Below, one piece after another: positions 1 to 16,725 of a DNA stretch of 64,000 nucleotides. Under the pieces are notes generated by a model, which was given only the letters and a program-made list of their open reading frames with translations, did no database searches and had not been told where the DNA came from. The stretch spans positions 1,198,209 to 1,262,208 of the forward strand of contig VYZI01000146.1 in the NCBI GenBank assembly GCA_013397695.1, read 5' to 3'. This DNA is from Centropus unirufus (Eukaryota; Chordata; Aves; Cuculiformes; Centropidae). The position numbers and the translations under genes are program-made. Each line of letters starts with the position of its first letter. Within the stretch, counting starts at the first letter, position 1.

Positions 1-5459
<5,459 letters not shown>

Positions 5460-5511
5460 TCCTGTAGCTTTGCACAGTTATTTGTACCATTTCTGGTACT
5501 GACAAGGAAAC
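5460..5511 (-). CDS. ITPRID1: Small upstream coding exon of ITPRID1-like gene
   Basis: Minus-strand exon of 52 bp. Its acceptor is T-rich (tttctttttgtttacag) and its donor is AG|gtaggt. In the only frame that joins the 3762-3964 exon, it reads two bases, 16 codons (SLSVPEMVQITVQSYR) and two bases (AG). The split AG plus C makes a Ser codon leading into ITEWLAFW of the next exon, so the phases agree exactly. From memory, mammalian ITPRID1 has a similar SL....MVQ.TV..Y..S stretch a little upstream of its EWL..WE motif, which supports orthology. The intron to the next exon is about 1.5 kb (3965-5459). The exon must be preceded by one ending in phase 1, which I could not find. The exon is too short to recognise from an open-frame scan alone; support comes from splice sites, phase and the short motif. 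Confidence 0.75.
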
Positions 5512-5984
5512 TGTAAACAAAAAGAAATAAAATTAATTTAATTTTTTCCCCTCAAAACAGAAATATGTCAAACTAGAAAAAATACCAAAAGACTGCATAA
5601 TAAAAGGAAACATTTTAGCCTGAGTGTCAAAGTTGTGGAACAATACAATTGTGGGAAGCTCAACTCATAGTATATGTTAGTCATAAATAAAAGCAATACA
5701 TGTCAAAAAGAAGGAGAAAATTGGTGCCTTTATATCTCATAAACCAGCAGCAGTACACTCTAAGACCCTGCAATTTAAAAGTAAGTACTACGAATTGGGT
5801 TTCACCATCTGCTGCAGAGCTATTGAAGATATACATACAGAAAATATGACGAAAATAAATTTTAACCCCTGCCTTTTTGGTAAAAAGATACAATTAGAAT
5901 ATATTATTTCAAATTCTCGCTCCAGCACATGCCAGTACAACATTTTTTGTGTGTGTATAACAATTTTGAAAGTATTTTATTATT
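5512..5984. other. Non-coding, upstream intron of ITPRID1-like gene
   Basis: AT-rich sequence upstream of the small exon. The first 25 bases are its polypyrimidine tract and acceptor on the minus strand. I see no further feature before the CR1 copy. Confidence 0.6.
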
Positions 5985-6400
5985 CATAGAATGGGTTGCA
6001 TTGGAAGGGACATTGAAGATCACCTATTTTCCCTACCATGCAAAGAGGCACCTCCCAGTAGATCACGCTGCTCAAGGTCCCATCCAACCTGGCCTTGAAA
6101 GCTTCCAGAGAAGTGGCATCCACAACTTCCCTGGGAAACCTGTGCCAGTGATTCACTACCCTTGTCGTGAAGAAACTCTTCCTAATATCTAGTCTAAATC
6201 TTCCCCCCTCCAATTTATTGCCATTGGGCCTCATCCTGTCACTACACACCCTTGTAAAAAGTCCTTCCCCAGCTTTCCTGTAGTCACCCTGTACTGGAAG
6301 GCAGTTATAATGTCTCCCTGGAGTCTTGTCTTCTCCAGGCTGAACAGCCCCAACTCTCTCAGCCTGTCCTCATAGCAGAGGTGCTCCTGTGTGCTTTGCA
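5985..6400 (-). mobile_element. CR1 LINE, 5'-truncated, minus strand (copy 1)
   Basis: The 3' end is marked by the reversed CR1 terminal motif (catagaat) at 5985. The minus strand translates to the C-terminal part of CR1 ORF2, including RLDIRKSFFTTRVVNHWHRF and PREVVDATSLEAFKARLDG. It continues 5' to about 6390-6400, where similarity to the CR1 pattern (cagcctgtcctcat, then gaggtgctcc) fades. The reverse transcriptase catalytic region is absent, so this is a dead fragment. Its central 168 bp are nearly identical to the copy at 8148-9122, although the flanks are not. Confidence 0.93.
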
Positions 6401-8147
6401 TCATGCTCTAAACATGTTTGAGAGAAGTGAGACAGTTGGAGGACAGTTGCATGAGTTTTTGGAGGAGAAAGTATTTGTCCAAAACCTGCTAACACTATTT
6501 ACTGAACTCCAAGTGAGCTATACCTCTGAGTTGCAAGATGAACATTTCATCATTTCTTGATGACGTGACAGGAACAAGTCAGGTGTTAATACGCAGTGCC
6601 TGTACTTGTCACTTCTCCTAACACTGAAATTAGTGTTAGAATCCTCTGAAAATTGGGGTAGCATTTGCCCATGATCACAGCAGATATCCTTCTGCATTCC
6701 ACAACAAGAACAGTTTTTTATCTAGTCTTTAAAGTTATCTTTTGTATTTAACAAAACTGTGTCGATAAAGGAGAAAATGTCCTTTCATGTCCTCCAATGT
6801 TCTGCTCGTAAATTCGACACAGGCTCCTTCTAGCTTACTCAGTGCAAGGATATCAAGCCAAATTGAGAACATAAAGGTTACCAACATCCTGTAATTTGCT
6901 GTGGTAACATAAACCAGACTTTCTAGCAGCTAGCTGCGCATAATTTGAATAAGAATCAGCTACTTGTTGTATACCATTTCCTCTTCACGTGCTAAGAGAA
7001 GCTTTAGTATCACTATAAAAAATGCTTGAGAATGTGAAAAATAAGACCTGAAAGTGAGAGTTAATACATTTTTTTCCCTAGCAGCATGTAAGCACCCCTC
7101 TCTGCAACAAAATGTTTTACCATGAGCTGGCTGCTGCTGTAATTTCCTCAATATCTCATATTGTCAGGACTGAATGAACACAAGTATTGTCAAATTAAAA
7201 ACGTAGCACTGAGAAACACTGACCAGGATGTTAAATAAACAGTGTAATGAGGAGAAACTTGTTGTTCGTAGGAGGAACAGGAAATAGAAGGTCACCAAAG
7301 AAATCAACACTTGAGACTCATGATAAAATTGGCAGAACTTGACACAGTACTGCAAACTGGGTGAGAGGTAGTAGCTGGTGTGGTTGTACTCACAAACCAG
7401 ATAAATCCCAAGTATGTCACCTTACCTATGTTTTCTGTAGCTTAAACTAAGTTGAATTATCCTTTATTGCTATGTGTTGAGAACATACCAATATATTGTT
7501 ACTAAGGCTAAGCGATCCAACCTACTAAGTGACAGGAAACTGCCCAGGAGCCCATATACACCTTGTGACTTGGACAAAATTTGCACTTGCAGGTAGTGCA
7601 AGATGGGCTATTTCCCTCATGGTTAGAGTTTCCACTTCTTTCTCTAATGAGAAGGTTCTCATGAGAAGATCCTTGGCAGGGAGCTTGACATTTTTAAATA
7701 CTAGAGATTGTTTTCTCCATATTTAAGAGGTCACAGAAATAGTAATGGAGAGGGTACGGTATTTACGTTTCCTGATCTGTGCAAGTATTTTGTTCCTGAC
7801 ACAAGAAACACTAAATCTCATTACCCAACTGGAAGATACTTTGGGGGAAATAATGCCCTTTAGAAATCTGTCAGAAAACCTTATGAAAACAAACAAACAA
7901 ACAAATAAAAATACTTTGTAAACCAACTGTGGTGCTAATTGGTGCTCTGTTTACTGCACATCTAAGTATATCTTTTCTTATGAATAATATATTTTGCTAA
8001 GCAAAATGTAGCCTGTGATACTTGAGGGAAGATAAGACATTTTAGCCTCAGTAATCTCTGGTTAACAGTAGACAAGATAAAATCACATACTATTGAACTG
8101 CATCTCTTACTTGTGAGCCCAATAAACAAACAGCACAGATATGGAAA
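6401..8147. other. Non-coding between two CR1 copies
   Basis: No gene is supported. A plus-strand open frame at 7529-7726 and its minus-strand shadow read smoothly but match nothing I recognise and are of chance length. An (AAAC)n run lies at 7886-7906. The minus-strand donor-like ATAG|gtaagg near 7424 has no credible acceptor. Confidence 0.6.
7886..7906. repeat. (AAAC)n microsatellite
   Basis: Four to five AAAC units followed by AAAT, seen directly. Confidence 0.85.
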
Positions 8148-9122
8148 CATACAAAGTTTTGGGTTGGAAGGGACCTTAAATACAATTCAGTTGAACGCCC
8201 CCGCCATGGGCAGGGGCACTTCCCACCAGACAGGCTGCTTAAGGCCCCTTGCAACCTGACCTTGAACACTGCAGCATCCACAGCTTCCCTGGGAAACCTG
8301 TGCCAGTGATTCACTACCCTTGTCGTGAAGAAACTCTTCCTAATATCTAGTCTAAATCTTCCCCCCTCCAATTTATTGCCATTGCGCCTCATCCTGTCAC
8401 TACACACCCTTGTAAAAAGTCCTTCCCCAGCTTTTCTGTAGGCTCCCTTCAGGTGCTAGAAGGCCATTATAACGTCTCCCTGGAGTTTTCTGTTGTCCAA
8501 GCGGAACAGCCCTAACTCTCTCAGCCTGTCCTCGTAGCAGAGGCGCTCCATCCCTCTGATCATGTTCATGGCCCTCTTCTGGACCCGTTCCAAAAGTTCC
8601 ATATCCTTCTTATATTGAGGATTCCAGAACTGGACACAGTAGTCCAGGTGGGGCCTTACAAGAAAGGAGTCGAAGGGCAGAATCAACTCCTTTGACCTAC
8701 TGCCCGCACTTCTTTTGATGCAGCCCAGGACATGGTTGGCCTTGTGGGGTGGGAGTGCACATTGCTGGCTCATGTCAAGCTTCTCATCAATCAGGACCCC
8801 CAAGTCTTTTTCTTCAGGGCTGCTCTCAATTTCATCATGTCCCATTCTACACTGAAACCAGGAATGCCCTGACCCAGGTGCAGGACCTTGCCCTTGGCCT
8901 AGCTGAACCTCATGAAGTTCACACTGACCCACTTCTCCAATTTTCCCTGGACCCCCTGAATCAGATCAAGTCCTTATGGGATCGCAACTGCACCACTCAG
9001 CTTGGTGTCACCTTCCAACGTGCTGAAGGTACATTCAATCTTGCTGTCTAAATCATTGAGGAAGATATTAAACAGCACTGGTCCCCATACAGACCCCTGA
9101 GGGACACCACTTGTCACAGATC
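8148..9122 (-). mobile_element. CR1 LINE, 5'-truncated, minus strand (copy 2)
   Basis: About 975 bp. The terminal octamer is lost, but the 3' end is recognisable as gggttggaagggacctta on the plus strand near 8160. On the minus strand, 8456-8932 is open for 158 codons and encodes the conserved region of CR1 ORF2 after the reverse transcriptase core: [18 protein letters not shown], then [37 protein letters not shown] and [21 protein letters not shown] second segment at 8090-8407 carries the KSFFTTRVVNHWHRFPRE end. Near 9000-9030 the sequence reaches the position after the RT active-site box, where it reads EGDTKLSG rather than FADDTKLGG. The 5' part is missing, so it cannot retrotranspose. Confidence 0.95.
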
Positions 9123-12100
9123 TACAAAGGCGGAAATTTTCAGGAATGCATGAGATGTGATGGGATTTGAGCTTCTGGTTACTTTCCTTAAAAAATAATC
9201 TCTGAATTGATTATGTTCAGCAGATTAGGCAAATTAGTGAGATGAAATGAGTAGTTCTTGCACCTGAAATTCTTGTATCATAACTTCCAGACCACTTTGC
9301 AAACCCATCTTAGAAACCTCCACCTCTTCAACAGAAGAAAATAAAATTATTCCAAGGGACAAGGTGAACCTAAGACTTTTCTTTTGAAGGCCTCATGTGA
9401 GAATCTTCTCGTTATGGCTCTAAATAAAAAAATACACAACTTAGAATATATAGCTTATCCTTGAATATCAGCTTTTCCCAATAGCCCCTACCCCTTCCCC
9501 GAGATCTATGTATTTTGTAGCTAAGCAGTCCTTATTAGAAATCCCAAACAATGATCTTTCTTCTCTGCCTGCCCATAAAGCTTATACGCTCTTGTAGGCA
9601 GAACAAGATAAAAATCATTAAAAAAGACAGAGAAATTAAATCCTCAAAAGAATGGCTGCTCGTTCTTTAAAAGAGATGATGTCCGGGAGGCAGCCCAATT
9701 GACAGACACAACGCAGGGCACTAAGGGCATGAACAAGCTGAGTGGGGATGACTGGTAGAAAAATAGCGCCACAATTTCATCTTCTTTCTGGCCTGTGAAC
9801 TCCATCTACTTTTTCTACAACATACATGAGCCTCTTTTAAGTGTTGAGATTCAAATCTTGCATTTGTGCTTAAGGCAAAGACCATGAGAGTTTAGCATTC
9901 TGCGTGAGTAAAGCCTGTCACTTCTGAGCCTAAATTTTATTAAAAATCTAATTAACTCAACTTATCCAGGGTAAGATTGTTTCTCTGGTACAATCTTGCA
10001 AGTGCTTAAGTGGCAAATGCATGAAATCATACTGCAAAGTTCATGGAAAATATCAGTCTTTCGGACCTTATTTTTAACCTGAGGAGGCACAAAAAGTAAA
10101 TTAAAAAACCCCCAAAATCACTATTTTGGTGAAATAAATACATTCACATTTAAGTAAGATCAAGGTTAAATTGTATTTCCATGTAGTAGCACATTGCCTC
10201 ACAGAGTTGTAGGTATGTGTAACCACAGTTTGTGCCATAAATAGTGCTCGTGTGGCAGACTACATCTCCCTTGGGCCACAAGACATTGTGAAATTCCCAA
10301 GATATGTCAGACAGCTTGATCAGAAATCTACCTAGACACATGGTGAGGAATATTATCCTTCAATAATACCGTGGACCTATAGAAAGGACTGAGGGATTGC
10401 AACATAAGCAAGAAGTGTCTGTTCAAATGGAATAGTTGTGAAAGAGTATTTTGATGCAGTTATAAAAAAAAAAAAAAAGAAGGCTATTCTTTTGTTGAAA
10501 TCAGCCAAAGCTAAACATTTTGTTCTGCATTTGCAGGAGTCACAACTTTCCTACTGGAAATGTCAATATTGTAGACACTATGTTCTACAATGTTCTATAT
10601 TTCCGAATGGAGAAATCAGGTAACAAATGATTAAGCAATAAGGTGATCCAAACATGCAGACCACAAAAATTCAACCAGCTATGAATATTTTCTTCTATAG
10701 AGAACCTTCTGAAAATACAGAATAGAGCACTTCCACCCTTAGAACACTGTCAGATAAGTTTATAACAATTATCCACCTCACTGTACAGCTTAATTTTTGG
10801 TGAAACCTGGAATGCGTGAGAAATATCAGAAGGGCCTTGAAATTTCCATTAGTAATCCAAGGGACTTTTTTAGCTAAATTTGGAAAAAAAAATAATTCCT
10901 GAATTATTAATTTGTCTCTATTTTCTGCCAGTTGTCCATATTCAGGGAGTATCTAGCAGTGCTAATGAAAAAGGAAAACTAGCTTTTCTGATTCTGCATG
11001 AATGCACAGTTCCTGCATAACTTGGAATGGGAGGGATTCTTGTACAGAGGAAGGATTGTCTTCAGTGACATACCCTGACAAACCATACTATACCCAGGCA
11101 GAAATGAGAACAGTAGAACAAAAGTGAAGTTTTGATGAAAACAAGATCAGCCTTTACAACACATGGTGATTTTTCTCCACCCCAGAAAGTGAAAGGACTC
11201 AAACCACAACCACAAGTGTTACACTAAATATCGATTTAAGTACTTCAGACTTATACACTGGCCTGGGGAAACAACAGATTTGTGCAAATTTAACATTTCA
11301 ATAGGAAAAACAAACAGGTGCACAGAATCTCTGTGGGCAAGAAAGATTGAAAATGAAAACGAAAACAGAGCTAGTGACTAAGAGCAAAGCATGAATGCTC
11401 ATCAGCAGTACAGAAAAAAAAAAAAAACAAACCAAAAAACACAAAAAAACCCCAAACCCCATAAACCAACCTTGGCATTGCCCTCAGCCACCATGGGATG
11501 CTGAGAATCTGCAGAACCCTGCCTTCCAGTCTTACCAAGCAGTGGTGGTCTACTCTTTTTGACAGTGTAGGGCCTTCATCTAGAAATGTCCATAATGCTC
11601 TGCTGCATAACAGAATTCCTCCTTTGTCCATCTCAAAGCTATGACAAATCCATTGGCCTGGATCTGATGCCATCTCATAAATTTGAAAACTAAAGAAAAA
11701 GGGCCTGATGCCCTTAGTTATCATAAAGCCTCAGGACTGATTATGGAGCCTATCAGTCAATAAAAGTCGCTACTGTTGATTTTCTGTTGAGATGATATTT
11801 TTTGAAGGCTGTTACTATGGAAAGGTGAGTTCCTTCTTGAATGTGCAAACCTTCTCTTTCTTGTGCACCTTATTTTCTTGTGCACAATGCAAGTATAATA
11901 CTATTTCCTCTTTCCAATGGTATCCATTTGAATGGTAAGATTTTTGGCCAGCAGAGAGAGACTTGCACACTGCTCAGTGTAAGAAAGTGCCCTTTTTCTT
12001 CTTTTCATTGTCACTAACAGTAAATTTAAAGTCCCCTGACGTGATAGAGTTGTTCCCATATCTTTCAGAAATCGACTTTTTCTCACATTTTCAGATGTAT

Positions 12101-13524
12101 CTGCTACCAAAAGTGAGTTTGGCATGATGGCACAGACATAGCTGACCAGCTGCTACCCCTCAGACTGTGAGAATTGCTTCAGCAAATCACTAGGTCACTG
12201 TTCTCACAGCCATCAATGCAAATATTAATCACACCAAGGCAGGGCTATTTCTGAGGTGATGAGGAGTGAGGAGAAGGAGGTTTATGTGATAACAGATAGA
12301 ATGCAGTCTGTGTCAAAAACATTGAGAGAAAAAAATAATTTAGCAACAAGAGCAGCTTTTAAGTTATTTGGAATCAGTTAACTTAGTGGTGAAAGGGAAC
12401 ATCTATTAAATGCTCTTTTACTTAATGAATTTGAGAGGCTTTTGCGATGCAGATCAAGGAAGGCACAGCTCAACGACCACTGAAGAGTCTCCTCTTAGCT
12501 TTGCTGAGATGCTTCATGTACATCACCTGGGGCACTATCACCACTTTCTGAGCAAAGACCTTACTTCAGGGTGAGCTACAGTGAGCAGAGAAGTGGTTTT
12601 ATGACTCTCCTGGCCTGAAAACTAAAAGGAGTAATGTCTATGTCTCCCATAGTCAAATACAGCAGCCCAGCTGTGATGCCAGTGTGAAAACTACCAGTGA
12701 TCAGGGTGGGAAAAAAAAATTCTTTGCTGTCCCTTTTATGATTGTTTCCAGAACAAATAAACCAGGATACTTCATATCCTTTGAAATAACTTCGGGTTTT
12801 AGTTGTAGTTAACCATTTGTCATTGCATAGCAGGATTGGTATATGGACTGTTTTCTATTATAACCTTTTAGGAAACCTGAAGACTAATGATAAGTCGCAA
12901 GTCAAAGACTGAAATAACAGGTCAGCAATCTCCTTTGTGCAGAGGATGATATAAACAGCAGGAAGGCTATTCCCAAGTGCTTTGACACAGAGAATCCAGA
13001 GTCTCATCTGCTTGCTGTGGCCCCTCCAGTTCCTTTTAGTCTGAACATTCCAGTTACACAATAACAGCAAGAAAATACCTGTAGCTACATTTACACAGCC
13101 ATTTACAGCAGGGCACAATAAGGGTAAGATGTTACAATGGAACTGAACTGTAAACGACACACATGAAGGGCAATGAAGAGTTTGGCCCCAGATGTGGGAA
13201 GTACAGAGGTAGCTTCCATTACATTTAATTAGCACTATCACCATTAATTTCCTGTGCATAGACAGCAGAAGACATCCTTTTGATTTCAAATTAATTAACA
13301 CATAATGATTAATCTGATAGGGTACATCTTTTCAGACAAGAGCATCCTCTTGATCACAGTTTGGGTGCCAGCACCACTCATCATCTGTGTGTTTTAATTT
13401 CTAACTGCTCTCCAGAAGCAAATTTAGCTCTGCAAATCTGTCGATGGAATGAATGACTGGCTGGTTTCCATGTTCTGTGTGTTTTGTTCATTTGATAACA
13501 CACTGAGAACATCTTGGAAACCTC
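9123..13524. other. Non-coding stretch
   Basis: No gene or transposon is supported. It contains an A-run at 10464-10478 and an A-rich tract at 11414-11460. The 147-codon minus-strand frame at 12858-13301 starts at GTG, matches nothing known to me, and is of a length expected about once by chance. The 117-codon frame at 11371-11724 (minus) ends by reading through the A-rich tract. Confidence 0.6.
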
Positions 13525-13542
13525 TTTTTTTTTTTTTTTTTT
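13525..13542. repeat. Poly-T run, 18 bases
   Basis: Uninterrupted T run seen directly. No transposon body is recognisable beside it. Confidence 0.9.
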
Positions 13543-15519
13543 AGCTTCACTGTCTCCCTCCCCTCCAAGGAAGTTTCAAGGTAGAAACTGAAGACTGCAT
13601 CAGTGAAAAATTTATACAAGCCCTTTACTACAGAGTACAAGAAATTAAAAGTTCCTAAAAACTGAAAACCACATAAACAGTTTATGGCAGGTTCCCAGAC
13701 AGATTTGTCTCACTTCAGTTGCCAGCATTTAACAGAACCATTCTCCTTGCCACCAACTACAGTAAAGTGTGTTTGTTTCACTGAAACAGGATCTTGAACT
13801 TCATCAGTTTCACACCATATTCCTCACACTGTATGATACCTACTGGATAGCGCTATTAATATTACTCTTCTCTTTCCATTTGTCAAGTGATTACTCAATC
13901 ACACTTGATTAATATTTATCACTTTCTTTAGATGTTTATGAATGCAAACATCTTCATATCCAGGTGCACAAATACTCGAGTAGACAGCCCATGGTTAACT
14001 TTAGCATTGAGACATATGCAACTAAACTTGCAGTTGTACAGACATGAATTAGGAGGCAGCAGCAAATCTCAGATACTAAGAAAGGAAATTTATAGGAAAG
14101 CCTTTAAATTTCTAAGACATTCTATACCCATACAGAAAAATATTTGAGCATATTTGTGGTGGCAGGGTTGTTTTGGCATGACAGCAGAACATCAAGTATG
14201 CTTTTGCAATACATAATGGAGGAAAAGAATTTTTTTTTTTCCAGAGAGGAAGAGAAGTTTTCCTATTATCATCTCTATGAACTCATATATATAGTTTCTG
14301 AATCAACAGTTGCATTTAAGTGACCATTTAAAAAATATAAGAATGGAAGGAAAAAACAAAGTAGATCCTTCATACTATCACTGCAGTCATTTACGTGGTA
14401 CAGTTAAGTTTGCCATTCTGGCTTAGATATGCTTTTTATGGCAGCTCTATCAGGGAGAAAGCTCATGGTATTTCTCTGCGCATCTCTGCTCCAGTGAAAG
14501 AAACAAAGACACAGCTAGCATAGTGCCCTCAAGCAGGAACAATCATAATTTCTGGTCTGTAGAATTCATTCTTAGCTGCCGTTCGTTTATTGGGACAAAT
14601 CACTACTTGAAGACTGAGGACTTTCCTACCCTGCCCTCCCCCCGACCCCCTGCCCCACCTCACTAGAACAAAAAGGAGTTGATAAAAATCTTTCCAGTCT
14701 TCAACTTTACTCCCTAACTTTGGGCAGCTAAATGAAGTTGGACTTCCCTTTCTCTGTCCATAAAACTGAGAGTGGTTAAGCACGTTAAAATCCTAGCTAC
14801 TGTGGGAAGATATTAATTTATTTTGTCTCTTCAGCATGCCTGCAATTTGCATTGAAAAAAATGAAGGACACTTGGTTTGATATTCAAAGCATCCCCGGAA
14901 CATCTGTATGAAAACACACAAGTGAAGTGACTCCAGGGAATGAAGCTTTTCTGGAAGCACATCAGGTAGTGAAAGGTTGTAATAACACTGCAAGCCTTCT
15001 CACACCTTGGTAAATATAAATTCGAGTTGGTTTCTGTCTGTGTGAAACCTTAAGTAAAATTCCTGCTTAAAGGTCGCTATATCAACTTATTGTGCTCTTT
15101 TCAAAGTAGATGTCCCAGGGCTGTTTGAGACATTCAGTGTTGCTCACTGTGAATAACCAAATTGGAAGCTAATGGTATCACTGGAAAGAAATATAATAGA
15201 TAATGCTAAATAACAATAGCTAAATATGTTTCCACTTGAAACATTATAAGACTGTGCTGAAGGGGGAGAGAAAGAGTTATGTTTTAAGCCTCTCAGATAC
15301 ATCAGGGAAAGTGCATAATTCAGTGCAGCAGTCTTGACAAGTAAGGAAACGAAACAACATTGACAAGAGTAACAACAGCAACAACTTTTCAGAACACTCA
15401 GTTCAAGTCTGGTCCCTTTGCTAAAAAACATACTCTGGCTGGTCGAAAGAGACAAGCTATGAAAAAATCCAAGTTCTTAAAATCTGGAATTAAACTCTAA
15501 AAAGGAATTAAAACCAGAA
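13543..15519. other. Non-coding, with a G-quadruplex motif
   Basis: AT-rich, with homeobox-type TAAT words near 13850-13920. The one strong local signal is the C-rich block at 14629-14656. No exon is supported. Confidence 0.6.
14629..14656 (-). other. Putative G-quadruplex motif on minus strand
   Basis: The plus strand has five C-runs of 3, 3, 6, 5 and 4 bases, separated by 1-2 bases. On the minus strand this satisfies the G3+N1-7 pattern with a spare run. It stands out in otherwise AT-rich DNA. Whether it folds or has a role is not shown by the sequence. Confidence 0.75.
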
Positions 15520-15590
15520 NNNNNNNNNNNNNNNNNNNNNNNNNNNNNNNNNNNNNNNNNNNNNNNNNNNNNNNNNNNNNNNNNNNNNNN
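15520..15590. other. Assembly gap, 71 N
   Basis: A run of 71 undetermined bases. The true size is unknown. Both flanks are A-rich (aaaccagaa on the left, aactctttaaaaatttt on the right). Confidence 0.99.
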
Positions 15591-16654
15591 AACTCTTTAA
15601 AAATTTTAACTACAATAAAAAAAAATTATAAACTCCAACCTGCATGGCTTGATCCAGCTTTTAATATAATGGAATAGTTGCAGTCTAGTGCATCCATGCC
15701 TTTGCTCTGCCACAGACCCAAAGTCTGAAAAAGTGAAGAATAAGAACTGGTGTTCTTGGCTTGGCTTTCCATCTTCACTGTTATTTTTTTTTCCAAAAAT
15801 ACCAGAAAGGGCAAGGAAAGGCTGTTTGCCAAGAAGTGGTAAACTTTCAGTTGACTGTTCCAACATGGATGATTGTTTGCTTAGCCTCTGGGCAAAGGGA
15901 AATCAGAATTCAAGAACAATCTAATTTTTAACAAAAAGAATTCTAGTACAAGACAGGAGGGGAAAGAGAGGGTGGAGGAGTGAGGGCAGTGATAACTGAA
16001 ACAGAAAAATAAAGGGCATAGGAGCGGGAGGGGGGAAGGCAGGAGAGAGAGAAGTTGCTTTGGTTGCTTACATTTCCAAGAAATATACTGCTTCCCCTTT
16101 AATGCCGTATGCCTCTTTGGCACATATACCAGGGGAAGGATTACATTTTGCTAAGGAAGTAATGCAAACTTGTCTTCATTTGGTTACCATGGATATGGCA
16201 CTATGTGAGACAAAGCATCCCATTTGCATTGCAAACAACCAGGAGCACTGAAGGACACACAACTTGATATTCTGGCCACAGAGTGTCCCAGGTTCTTCCT
16301 TGTGACTGATAACAAGTAAAAATACTACCAGCTTTGGGCCTGCACTTTGTACCAACAGAACATGTGTGAGGGATGTTGCATTTCGGAAGAAGGAAGAGGC
16401 AGGGACCCTAACATCTGCAGCATGAATGGCATTTCTTGTGCTACTTAATGTGGCATAGCTTGTGAATAGGTATGGTGATCATTTAGCTTTACATCTGATT
16501 ACACTTTACATCTTTACACTGATTCTGCTTGCTAGCAGATAGTCCCATCTGATTTTGACATGCCTTCAGAACAGATTTGTATAGCTTTATGTTTAGTTCA
16601 CAAGCAGCCGGCCTGACTTCTGTCAGAAGCTCGTGAGTTTGGTATGCATCAGCA
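15591..16654. other. Non-coding, with a purine-rich tract
   Basis: Contains a long purine-biased stretch at about 15950-16056 (repeated gga, gag and gggg words). No exon or transposon is supported. Overlapping short open frames on both strands at 15606-15924 are of chance length. Confidence 0.6.
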
Positions 16655-16725
16655 TAAAAGGAAAGACAGCAGATGAGGCTGGCCTGATCTTTACTGTCTC
16701 TTCTAACCTACAGGATTCTATTAAT
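16655..16725 (+). mobile_element. CR1 3'-tail fragment, plus strand
   Basis: The stretch around 16679-16723 (gatctttactgtctcttctaa, then cctacaggattctatta) closely follows the CR1 3' terminus, whose pattern is gatctt-aaggtctcttccaacctaaatgattctat. The preceding gatgaggctggcctg also fits the upstream CR1 tail. Only about 70 bp can be traced; the 5' boundary is uncertain. Confidence 0.6.

Noticed and set aside
9840..9865. tRNA B-box-like word (gagattcaaatct)
   Set aside because: No A box, acceptor stem or cloverleaf can be built around it.
11414..11460. A-rich tract as a processed-pseudogene tail
   Set aside because: No recognisable gene body upstream on the plus strand and no target-site duplication.
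12858..13301. 147-codon minus-strand open frame with hydrophobic stretches
   Set aside because: It starts at GTG, has no homologue I recognise, and is of chance length.
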